From assembly GCA_963807385.1 (NCBI GenBank), contig CAWEBQ010000003.1:310001-374000 (forward strand): 64,000 bases of DNA, read 5' to 3'. The position numbers were made by a program, and so were the translations under genes. The notes under the pieces were generated by a model. The model worked only from the letters and a program-made list of their open reading frames with translations. It did not search any database and was not told where the DNA came from. Source of the DNA: JBDTSW01 sp963807385. GTDB taxonomy: Bacteria; Actinomycetota; Thermoleophilia; Solirubrobacterales; 70-9. This document shows, piece by piece, positions 41,800 to 49,462 of the stretch (the stretch's first letter is position 1; each line of letters opens with the position of its first letter).

Positions 41800-42297
41800 A
41801 TGGGACGACATCGCACCAATTACACCCGGCTGGGCGCGACGGGATCGGAGCCACGGGGACGGCACAGCAAGCCGATCGAGCGATCGTGGGAGCTCTTCCA
41901 TCGCACGGAGTACACGAAGATGGTGGGCAGGCGGATGCGGAGGCTCCGCGAGGCCCTCGAGTTGACGCAGGGCCATCTGGGCGTGCAGGCGTGCAAGCCC
42001 AACGGTCAGTCCTACTCGGGCGGGATGGTCTCGCGGATGGAGCGCGGGCATGCCAACCCTCCCATCTACGCGTACGTCGACATGGCAGCAGTGCTCGACG
42101 TGGCGCCTGGCGTGCTGCTGGGCTCGGATGCAGTCGAGGCCGCCGTCGACGAGGCCGAGTTGACACTGGTGCGCTTCCTGCGACGGATCGGGATCACGCC
42201 CGACCACGCGCTCGCGCTCGTCGCGGAGGGCGCCGCGGGTGTGTTCGGCGCTCGAGAGGCGGAAAGCGGGGAGGGGTTCCCCGAGGCCGTTTCATAG
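41800..42297 (+). CDS. XRE-family helix-turn-helix regulator
   Basis: A 165-residue protein. Residues about 40-105 form the Cro/C1-type domain (MVGRRMRRLREALELTQGHL and, after an insertion, MVSRMERGHANPPIYAYVDM). A helical C-terminal part of unknown function follows. ATG 41800 is preferred: a GTG 150 nt upstream would add a segment that is not protein-like and spans the palindrome at 41686-41708. It sits alone between two sdh operons, so it may switch between them. That role is inference. Confidence 0.8.
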   Translation: MGRHRTNYTRLGATGSEPRGRHSKPIERSWELFHRTEYTKMVGRRMRRLREALELTQGHLGVQACKPNGQSYSGGMVSRMERGHANPPIYAYVDMAAVLDVAPGVLLGSDAVEAAVDEAELTLVRFLRRIGITPDHALALVAEGAAGVFGAREAESGEGFPEAVS

Positions 42298-42300
42298 ACT
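42295..42300 (+). promoter_or_regulatory. -10 TAGACT for the second sdh operon
   Basis: TAGACT overlaps the end of the XRE gene and ends 9 nt before the GTG at 42310, so the second operon has its own leaderless promoter. Confidence 0.5.
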
Positions 42301-42309
42301 CCCACGCCC

Positions 42310-44001
42310 GTGCCTCGCCATGACGTATTAGTTATCGGCGCCGGCCTCGCCGGCCAGCGCGCAGCCCTCGCTGCGGCGGAGGCCGGTGTGTCCGTGGGCA
42401 TCGTTTCGAAGGTCCACCCCGTGCGCTCGCACTCGAACGCGGCCCAGGGCGGCATCAACGCCGCACTGGATCCCGGCGACTCCTGGGAGAGCCACGCGTT
42501 CGACACCGTGAAGGGTTCCGACTACCTGGGCGACCAGGACGCGATCGAGATCATGTGCAAGGAGGCACCCGAGGAAGTCGTCCACCTCGAGCACCTCGGG
42601 GTCCCCTTCCACCGAAACGAGGAGGGCAAGCTCGGCACGCGGGCCTTCGGCGGCGCCTCTCAGGCGCGCACCTTCTACGTCGCCGACATCACGGGCCAGG
42701 CGATCATGCACGTGCTCTACGAGCAGCTCATGCGTTTCTCTGACGCGGTCGACCGCTACGAGGAGTGGTTCACGACCGGGCTGGCGATGGACGGCGAGGG
42801 CAAGTGCGTCGGCGCCGTGATGCGGAACATTCGGGACGGCTCGATGGAGGTCTTCGAGGGAAAGAACGTCGTCCTGGCTACCGGCGGCAACGGCCAGATC
42901 TGGCGCCCGACCACCAATGCTCTGATCTGCACCGGCGACGGGATCGCGATGGCCTACCGCGCGGGCGCCGAGCTGATGGATATGGAGATGGTCCAGTATC
43001 ACCCCACCACGCTCGCTCGCAAGGGGTTCCTCATCACCGAGGGCGCCCGCGGCGAGGGCGCGCACCTTCTGAACGCAAAGGGCGAGCGCTTCATGGAGCG
43101 CTACGCGCCGAACAAGATGGAGCTCGCGTCCCGCGACGTCGTCTCCCGCGCCGAGCAGACGGAGATCGACGAGGGCCGCGGGTTCCCCGACGGCACCGTC
43201 GCGCTGGACGTCACCGTGGTGCCGCGCAAGCGCATCCACGAGGCGCTGCGCGAGATCGTGCTGGTCGGGCGCGATTTCGCCGGCGTCGATATCACCCGCG
43301 AACCGATCCACATCAAGCCGGGCAACCACTACATGATGGGCGGCGTTCGCACCGACATCCACGGGGCGACCTCGATCCCTGGCCTGTACGCGGCGGGGGA
43401 GGTGGCCTGCGTCTCGGTCCACGGTGGCAACCGTCTCGGCGCCAACTCGCTTCTCGACACCCTGATCTTCGGCCGGCGCTCGGGCGAGCATGCGGCCGCA
43501 CGTGCGAAGGCGATCGATCGACCGCTCGCGCCGAGGGCGGCGCTGGCCGAGGAGGCGGCCCGGATCGACGCGATCCTCGGCCGCAGCGCCGACGACGGCG
43601 GCCGCCGCGTGGCGGAGATCCGGCACGAGATGAGCGTGGAGATGGACCGCAACCTGGGCGTCTTCCGCGACGCCGAGGGCATCCAGTCTGCCCTCGACGT
43701 CGTCAAGCGCCTGAAGGAGGAGGTCAAGAGCGTCTACATCGATGATCACTCCGCGATCTTCAACCAGGATCTGCTCGGCGCGATCGAGCTGGAGTTCATG
43801 CTGGATAACGCCGAGTGCACGTGTGTCGCCGCCCTCCACCGCACCGAGAGCCGCGGCGCACACACCCGCACCGACTTCCCGGACCGAGACGATGAGGAGT
43901 GGCTCAAGCACATCAACCTGGCCGCCAACGGGGCCGAGCCCGACATCTCCTACTCGGACGTCTCGATCACGCAGTGGCAGCCGATGGAACGCACCTACTA
44001 G
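42310..44001 (+). CDS. sdhA: Succinate dehydrogenase/fumarate reductase flavoprotein (second complex)
   Basis: A 563-residue flavoprotein. VIGAGLAGQRAALAAAEAG is the FAD loop, HSNAAQGGINAALDP includes the flavinylated His, and VQYHPTTLARKG and HYMMGGVRTDIHG form the substrate site. EVACVSVHGGNRLGANSLLD also matches the family. At 563 residues it is shorter and clearly different from the sdhA at 38873. It heads the operon with a long SdhB and an HdrB-like subunit, the composition of the type E succinate:quinone reductases. Confidence 0.95.
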   Translation: MPRHDVLVIGAGLAGQRAALAAAEAGVSVGIVSKVHPVRSHSNAAQGGINAALDPGDSWESHAFDTVKGSDYLGDQDAIEIMCKEAPEEVVHLEHLGVPFHRNEEGKLGTRAFGGASQARTFYVADITGQAIMHVLYEQLMRFSDAVDRYEEWFTTGLAMDGEGKCVGAVMRNIRDGSMEVFEGKNVVLATGGNGQIWRPTTNALICTGDGIAMAYRAGAELMDMEMVQYHPTTLARKGFLITEGARGEGAHLLNAKGERFMERYAPNKMELASRDVVSRAEQTEIDEGRGFPDGTVALDVTVVPRKRIHEALREIVLVGRDFAGVDITREPIHIKPGNHYMMGGVRTDIHGATSIPGLYAAGEVACVSVHGGNRLGANSLLDTLIFGRRSGEHAAARAKAIDRPLAPRAALAEEAARIDAILGRSADDGGRRVAEIRHEMSVEMDRNLGVFRDAEGIQSALDVVKRLKEEVKSVYIDDHSAIFNQDLLGAIELEFMLDNAECTCVAALHRTESRGAHTRTDFPDRDDEEWLKHINLAANGAEPDISYSDVSITQWQPMERTY

Positions 44002-44014
44002 GGTCAGGAACGAG

Positions 44015-45193
44015 ATGGCCGTCTACAACCTCAGGGTCCGCAGGTATCAGCCCGAAGCCGTCACCGCAGACGGCGAGCCGAAGGGCACCTACTGGGAGGA
44101 CTTCGAGGTCGATCTCGAGGAGACGCTTTCGGTGCTCGACGGGCTGCTTCACGCCAGATCCGACCTTGACGGCTCGCTCGCGGTGCGCTGTTCCTGCCGC
44201 GCCGCGATCTGCGGTTCGTGTGGCGTGAAGGTGAACGGCCAGTCCGCACTGGCCTGCAAGACGCAGCTTCAGGAGGCCCAGGACGAGGCGAACCGGACCG
44301 GCGGCGAGGGAGAGCCGATCACGGTTGAGCCGATGGGGAACATGCCGGTGATCAAGGACCTGGTCACCGACATGGAGTCCACCCACTGGACCAAGATCCG
44401 CAGGGTCACGCCCTGGCTTCTGCCGGACGAGCAGGAGGAGGCCGAGCTCGAGCGCGAGCACGTGGTCCCGCCGGAGTCGATGATCGACATCACCCAGACG
44501 ATGGCCTGCATCCAGTGCGGCGCCTGCGTGTCGGCGTGCCTCGCGATGGAGGCCGACCCCGAGTTCATCGGGCCCGCGGCGCTGGCCAAGGCCTATCGCT
44601 TCGTCGGTGATCCCCGCGACGGCCAGGGCTTCGAGCGCCTCTGGGACCTCTCCCAGGACGAGCACGGGATCTACGACTGCACCCACTGTTTCGCCTGCAT
44701 CGACGCTTGCCCGAAGGGCGTCGCGCCGATGGACCAGATCATGCGCCTGCGCCGCAAGGCGGCCGATGAGCACGACATCCGCGATCAAAACAACGGCCAG
44801 AGCCACGAGCACGCCTTCGTGAAGATCATCGAGAAGAAGGGCACGCTCGACGAGTCGCTGCTGCTCCAGGAGTCATACGCGCCCGGCGTCAAGGGGAAGC
44901 TGATCCCTCGCCCGGCGGCGATCAAGGGCCTGCTCACCTCGATCCCGACCGCGATCCGCGGCATCCGTACCGGCAAGATGCGCTCCCTCTCGAAGCTCAT
45001 CCCGGGCATTCACCCGAAGCTGCCGGGCGACGCCCAGGACCACGTCAAGCGGATCTACCAGCACGCCGAGGAGCACTCGGAAGAGTTGAACCTCTACATC
45101 GCCGGCGAGGAGGAGGACGAGATGTCGCCACCAGACCTCCCGAGCGAGCCCCACGCCGCCGCCTCGAGCAGCGGAGAAGGAGCATCACCGTGA
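44015..45193 (+). CDS. sdhB: Succinate dehydrogenase iron-sulfur subunit with C-terminal extension (second complex)
   Basis: A 392-residue iron-sulfur protein, about 140 residues longer than ordinary SdhB. [2Fe-2S] ligands are in CSCRAAICGSCGVKV with a later SALAC. The two further clusters use CIQCGACVSACLAME and CTHCFACIDACPKG. The extra C-terminal part (about 260-392) is charged and helical, ending in a Ser/Gly/Glu-rich tail. ATG 44015 gives MAVYNLRVRRYQP, the usual start. Its stop overlaps the next gene as GTGA. Confidence 0.93.
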   Translation: MAVYNLRVRRYQPEAVTADGEPKGTYWEDFEVDLEETLSVLDGLLHARSDLDGSLAVRCSCRAAICGSCGVKVNGQSALACKTQLQEAQDEANRTGGEGEPITVEPMGNMPVIKDLVTDMESTHWTKIRRVTPWLLPDEQEEAELEREHVVPPESMIDITQTMACIQCGACVSACLAMEADPEFIGPAALAKAYRFVGDPRDGQGFERLWDLSQDEHGIYDCTHCFACIDACPKGVAPMDQIMRLRRKAADEHDIRDQNNGQSHEHAFVKIIEKKGTLDESLLLQESYAPGVKGKLIPRPAAIKGLLTSIPTAIRGIRTGKMRSLSKLIPGIHPKLPGDAQDHVKRIYQHAEEHSEELNLYIAGEEEDEMSPPDLPSEPHAAASSSGEGASP

Positions 45194-46089
45194 AGCTTGC
45201 TTACTGGCCCGGCTGCGTCTCGCGCGGCTTTACCCCCGAGCTGCACGGCTCGATGGCCCTGGTCGCCGAACGGCTCGGGATCGAGCTGGTCACCCTCGAC
45301 CGCGCCAACTGTTGCGGCGCCGGCGTGATCGCCGAGCACAACCAGGAGCTGGCCGACTCGCTGAACGCCCGCACGTTCGCCCTCGCGCAGTCCACCGGCC
45401 TCGCGATGATGAACATCTGCTCGACCTGCCAGGGAGCGCAGTCAGAGTGCAAGCAGCGCCTCGACGCGGACTCGGCCTACCGAGCCCACATCAACGAGGT
45501 GCTCTCCGCCGAGGGGCTGACCTACGAGAAGGACAAGGGGGGCTTCAACAACAAGAACTTCCTCTGGGTCCTGGTCGAGGACATCGGACTCGAAAACCTC
45601 AAGGCCCAGGTCAAGCGCCCGCTCACCGGGCTCCGCGTCGGACCGTTCTACGGCTGTTACATCATCAGGCCCAAGCACCGCCTCGGCTACGAGGAGCATC
45701 CCGACCGGGACCTCTATCTGGAGCGCGTGATCGAGGCCCTCGGCGGACAGGTCGTCGAGTACGACGGAGCGCGCAAGTGCTGCGGCTTCCCGGTGATCAC
45801 GATGAACCGCGAGACGTCGCTGCGCCAGGCGGGCACGCACCTGGGTGACGCCCTCGACGCCGGCGCCGACTGCCTCGTCACTCCCTGCCCCCTCTGCCAC
45901 CTCAACCTGGACATGCAGCAGCCGGAGGCCGAGAAGGTCGTCGGCCGCGACCTCGGGTTGGCCGTGCTGCACCTCCCGCAGCTGGTCGGCCTCGCCATGG
46001 GCTTCGAACCGAAGGAGCTGGGGATGCCCAAGCACATCGCGTCGACCGACTGGGTCGGTGAGCGGCTCGCCGGGACGGTGCCGGCATGA
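45190..46089 (+). CDS. HdrB-like CCG-domain subunit of a type E succinate dehydrogenase
   Basis: A 299-residue protein with two CCG domains (C-x(n)-CC-x(n)-CxxC). The first uses PGCVSRG, NCCGAG and CSTCQGA; the second GCYIIRP, KCCGFP and CPLC. In heterodisulfide reductase HdrB these bind unusual [4Fe-4S] clusters; in type E complexes a similar subunit (SdhE) replaces the heme anchor. No transmembrane helix is evident, so membrane attachment must be indirect. It is coupled at both ends by 4-bp overlaps. Confidence 0.92.
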   Translation: MKLAYWPGCVSRGFTPELHGSMALVAERLGIELVTLDRANCCGAGVIAEHNQELADSLNARTFALAQSTGLAMMNICSTCQGAQSECKQRLDADSAYRAHINEVLSAEGLTYEKDKGGFNNKNFLWVLVEDIGLENLKAQVKRPLTGLRVGPFYGCYIIRPKHRLGYEEHPDRDLYLERVIEALGGQVVEYDGARKCCGFPVITMNRETSLRQAGTHLGDALDAGADCLVTPCPLCHLNLDMQQPEAEKVVGRDLGLAVLHLPQLVGLAMGFEPKELGMPKHIASTDWVGERLAGTVPA

Positions 46090-46247
46090 GCGACGAGATC
46101 GACCTCAGCGAGCTCCCGCCCGCCCCGCCCGAGGTCGAGCAGGCGGCGATGCTCGGCAACACCAAGGACGCGGTGAACCTGTACATGAAGTTCTTCGACG
46201 TCGACGCGGCGACGGCCCAGGCGGTCGTCGCCAAGCTGGACGAGTAG
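46086..46247 (+). CDS. 53-residue protein translationally coupled to the HdrB-like subunit
   Basis: ATG 46086 overlaps the stop of the HdrB-like gene (ATGA) and opens a 53-residue frame. It has an acidic, Pro-rich head (MSDEIDLSELPPAPPEVE) and an amphipathic helical end (NTKDAVNLYMKFFDVDAATA). Codon use matches neighbours. I recognise no family. Coupling to the sdhAB-HdrB-like genes suggests a small accessory or assembly subunit of the complex; a UBA-like or L7/L12-like fold is possible. No Cys or His is present, so metal binding is unlikely. Confidence 0.7.
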   Translation: MSDEIDLSELPPAPPEVEQAAMLGNTKDAVNLYMKFFDVDAATAQAVVAKLDE

Positions 46248-46259
46248 CGACACCCTCCC

Positions 46260-47642
46260 TTGGCTGCTGACAAGCAGCGAAAGGGCGATCCCTACGAAGG
46301 GTCCGGGGTCACCGCGCCGGAGGGATTCAGGCGCCCGTGGCTGCGCTCGGACAAGCCCGTGGCCAGCCAGGTGCTCGCCCCGCTGGAGCGGTTCCTCCGG
46401 CTGGAGGTCGGCGGCGGGTTCCTGCTTCTGGCCGCGGCCGCGGCGGCGCTGATCTGGGCGAACGTCTCCGAGGGCGGCTACGAGGCCGCCTGGCACACCC
46501 AGATCGGCCTCACGGTCGGGGACCTGGAGCTGAGCGAGGATCTCCGGCACTGGATCAACGACCTGTTGATGGCCCTGTTCTTCTGCCTGATCGCCCTGGA
46601 GGTGAAGCGCGAGATCCTTTTCGGCGAGCTGCAAGACAGGCGGCTGGCCGTGGTCCCGATCGCGGCTGCCGTCGGCGGCATGGTCGTCCCGGCCCTCGTC
46701 TATCTCGCCGTGAACGCCAACGGCGGCAACCCGGACGGGTGGGCCGTCCCGCTCGCGACCGACGTGGCCTTCGCGCTCGCCGTGCTGGCGATGATCGGCC
46801 GGATGGCGCCGGGGCCGCTGCGGGCCCTGCTCCTCACCGTGGCGATCGTGGACGACATCGGCACGATCATCGTTATCGCGATTTTCTTCTCGGGCGGGCT
46901 CGAGCTCGCCTGGCTGGCCGGGGCGGTGGGCGTCGTCGGCGTGATCCTCCTGATGCAGCGCCTGGCGATCCGGCACCTGGCCGGCTACGTCCTCGCCGCG
47001 GGACTCCTGTGGCTCGCGATCTTCGAGTCGGGCGTCCACGGGACGATCGCCGGCGTGATCGTGGGGCTACTGACACCGTCGCGCCCGTTTCACGATCCGG
47101 CGAAGACCGGTAAGACGATCGCGCGGCAGGTCGGCGCGATCGTCGACGGCACGGACGATCCGATCGAGGAGACGATGCAGCAGACCTCGCGGCTCTCACG
47201 CGAGGCGATCTCCCCGCTCCTGCGGGTCGAGGAGGCCCTCCATCCCTGGACGGCCTACGCGGTGCTCCCGTTGTTCGCGCTCGCGAACGCGGGCGTGGTG
47301 CTCTCGTTCTCGTCGGTGGCTGACGTCTTCGTCGAACCGATCGGGCTCGGAATCCTGCTGGGGCTCGTGGTCGGCAAGCCGCTCGGCCTGTTCTGCGGGT
47401 CGATACTGGCCGTGAAGCTGGGCGGCGCCAGGCTGCCCAAGGGCGTCGACTGGCCGGCGCTGGCCGCGCTCGGGGTACTGGCCGGAGTCGGGTTCACCGT
47501 CGCCCTGTTCATCTCCGACCTCGCGTTCGAGACCAGCGGCGACCTCGCCCAGGCGAAGACCGCGATCCTGGTCGCCTCGCTGGCCGCGGCCGCCGTTTCC
47601 GCGACGGGGTTCGCCCTGCGACGCATGATCGCTCGCCGCTGA
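46260..47642 (+). CDS. nhaA: Na+/H+ antiporter NhaA
   Basis: A 460-residue inner-membrane antiporter with about 12 helices. PLATDVAFALAVLAM and VDDIGTIIVIAIFF carry the Asp residues that bind Na+ or H+. EVKREILFGEL and GVGFTVALFISDLAF are further NhaA signatures. The 50-residue cytoplasmic head is longer than in E. coli. The start appears to be TTG 46260, 13 nt after the small sdh-associated gene; it may be expressed with that operon. Confidence 0.93.
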   Translation: MAADKQRKGDPYEGSGVTAPEGFRRPWLRSDKPVASQVLAPLERFLRLEVGGGFLLLAAAAAALIWANVSEGGYEAAWHTQIGLTVGDLELSEDLRHWINDLLMALFFCLIALEVKREILFGELQDRRLAVVPIAAAVGGMVVPALVYLAVNANGGNPDGWAVPLATDVAFALAVLAMIGRMAPGPLRALLLTVAIVDDIGTIIVIAIFFSGGLELAWLAGAVGVVGVILLMQRLAIRHLAGYVLAAGLLWLAIFESGVHGTIAGVIVGLLTPSRPFHDPAKTGKTIARQVGAIVDGTDDPIEETMQQTSRLSREAISPLLRVEEALHPWTAYAVLPLFALANAGVVLSFSSVADVFVEPIGLGILLGLVVGKPLGLFCGSILAVKLGGARLPKGVDWPALAALGVLAGVGFTVALFISDLAFETSGDLAQAKTAILVASLAAAAVSATGFALRRMIARR

Positions 47643-47709
47643 CCGGCCAGGGCCCCCTGCTACCCTCGCGCTCGGCGCGCCGGGAAGCCTGGTCGGCACC
47701 CGACCACCC

Positions 47710-48972
47710 ATGGCCGTAGCCGTCCTCACATTCCTCGTAGCCCTCGCACTGATCGCCTCGGAGCGGGTCCACCGCACGAAGGTCGCGATGATCGGCGCCG
47801 CGCTGGTCGTGCTCCTCGTCGGCGCGCAATACGGGCAGGAAGAGGCGATCGCGGCGATCGACTTCAACACGATCGGCCTCCTGGCCGGGATGATGATCCT
47901 GGTCTACCTCACCCAGCAGACCGGGATCTATGACTACATCGCGATCAGGGCGGGGCAGATCTCGGGAGGCAAGCCGCTCTGGGTCGTGCTCAGCCTGGCC
48001 GGGACGACCGCGGTGCTCTCCGCGTTCCTCGACAACCTGACGACCATCCTGCTCATCGTCCCGGTGACGTTCCTGCTGGCCGACACGCTCGACATCGACC
48101 CGATCCCGCTGATCGTGATTGAGGTGATCGCCTCCAACATCGGGGGCACGGCGACGCTGATCGGCGATCCCCCGAACATCATCATCGCCGGGGCGACCGA
48201 CCTCAGCTTCAACGACTTCATCGTCAACCTGGCGCCGGTCGTGGTCGTCACGTTTGGCGTGGTGATCGCAGGCCTCTACCTGGTTTACGGCTCACGGCTC
48301 CAGACCGAGGAGAAGAACCGCCGTTTCGTGATGGAGCTCGACGCCCGAGCGTCGATCCGCGACCGGGACGAGCTGCGCCGAACCGGACCGGTGCTCCTGC
48401 TCACGGTGCTCGCGTTCTTCGCCCATCAGACCCTTCACATCGAGCCCGCGACCGTGGCCCTGACCGGGGCCGCGGTGGCGCTCCTGGTGACCCACCAGAA
48501 GCTCGAGGAGGCGCTCTCCAAGATCGAGTGGCCGACGCTGTTCTTCTTCGTCGCCCTGTTTGTGATGGTCGGTGCTCTGGAGGCGACGGGAGCCATCGAC
48601 GAGATCGCGACCAGCATCAAGGACCTAACCGGCGGGAACCGCTCGGCCGAGCTGCTCGGGACGATCTGGCTGAGCGGGATCGGGTCCGCCATCGTTGACA
48701 ACATCCCGTTCACGACGGCGATGATCCCGGTGGTCGAGGGCCTCCAGGATGGTGGCGGCGACGACGCGTACTGGTGGGCGCTCTCGCTCGGGGCCTGCTT
48801 CGGCGGCAACGCCACGATCATCGCCGCGGCCGCCAATGTGGCGGCCGCGGGCCTCACTGAGCGCGCCGGCAAGCCGATCGGGTTCGTCCCCTTCATGAAG
48901 GTCGGGATTCCGGTCACCGTGGTCAGCCTGCTGATCGCGACCGCCTACGTCACCCTTCGCTACATAGCCTGA
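47710..48972 (+). CDS. NhaD/ArsB-type ion transporter
   Basis: A 420-residue transporter of the ArsB/NhaD superfamily with about 11-12 helices. SAFLDNLTTILLIVP and VDNIPFTTAMIPVVEG are the two inverted repeat signatures, and NIGGTATLIGDPPNIIIAG is typical of NhaD/citrate-type members. The likely role is Na+/H+ exchange, though anions cannot be excluded. It sits 68 bp after nhaA and 10 bp before a CBS protein, and probably forms a unit with the latter. Confidence 0.9.
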   Translation: MAVAVLTFLVALALIASERVHRTKVAMIGAALVVLLVGAQYGQEEAIAAIDFNTIGLLAGMMILVYLTQQTGIYDYIAIRAGQISGGKPLWVVLSLAGTTAVLSAFLDNLTTILLIVPVTFLLADTLDIDPIPLIVIEVIASNIGGTATLIGDPPNIIIAGATDLSFNDFIVNLAPVVVVTFGVVIAGLYLVYGSRLQTEEKNRRFVMELDARASIRDRDELRRTGPVLLLTVLAFFAHQTLHIEPATVALTGAAVALLVTHQKLEEALSKIEWPTLFFFVALFVMVGALEATGAIDEIATSIKDLTGGNRSAELLGTIWLSGIGSAIVDNIPFTTAMIPVVEGLQDGGGDDAYWWALSLGACFGGNATIIAAAANVAAAGLTERAGKPIGFVPFMKVGIPVTVVSLLIATAYVTLRYIA

Positions 48973-48982
48973 GAGGAGCCCC

Positions 48983-49462
48983 ATGCCCGACCAGATCAGC
49001 AAACAGGCCCTGACCGAGATCGAGCCGCTCGGCGCCGACGACCAGGTCGGCCCGGCTGCGCGGCGGGTCGTGGACTCGGGCCTGCCGGCCCTGCCCGCGA
49101 TCGAGGAGGACGGCAGCTTCGCCGGGATCTTCGGCGAGCGCGAGTTCATGATCGCGCTGTTTCCCGGCTACGTGGGCGAGCTCAGCTCGTCGGCGATGAT
49201 CCGCCGTTCGATCGACGAGACGATCGACAGGCGCCTGGGGTGCGTCGCGGAGCCGGTGCGCAAGTACCTGACCACCGATCATGTCGTCGTCGAGGACGAC
49301 TACTCGGACACCCAGCTCGCAGAGCTGTTCCTGCACCACCGAGTCCTGGTGATCCCGATCGCGACCGAGGGCCGGGTCCACGCCGTCGTCACGCGAAGCG
49401 AGTTCTTCCAGGCGCTGGTGGCGAAGCTCGAGGCGAGCGCCGAGCACAGGCGGCCGGACTAG
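48983..49462 (+). CDS. CBS-domain protein next to the NhaD-type transporter
   Basis: A 159-residue protein consisting of little more than a CBS pair (about 20-75 and 95-150; AEPVRKYLTTDHVVVEDDYS and VLVIPIATEGRVHAVVTRSE). It may bind an adenine nucleotide and gate the transporter encoded 10 bp upstream. It has its own ribosome site (GAGAGGAGCCCC before the ATG). Its stop shares CTAG with the convergent membrane protein gene. Confidence 0.85.
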   Translation: MPDQISKQALTEIEPLGADDQVGPAARRVVDSGLPALPAIEEDGSFAGIFGEREFMIALFPGYVGELSSSAMIRRSIDETIDRRLGCVAEPVRKYLTTDHVVVEDDYSDTQLAELFLHHRVLVIPIATEGRVHAVVTRSEFFQALVAKLEASAEHRRPD

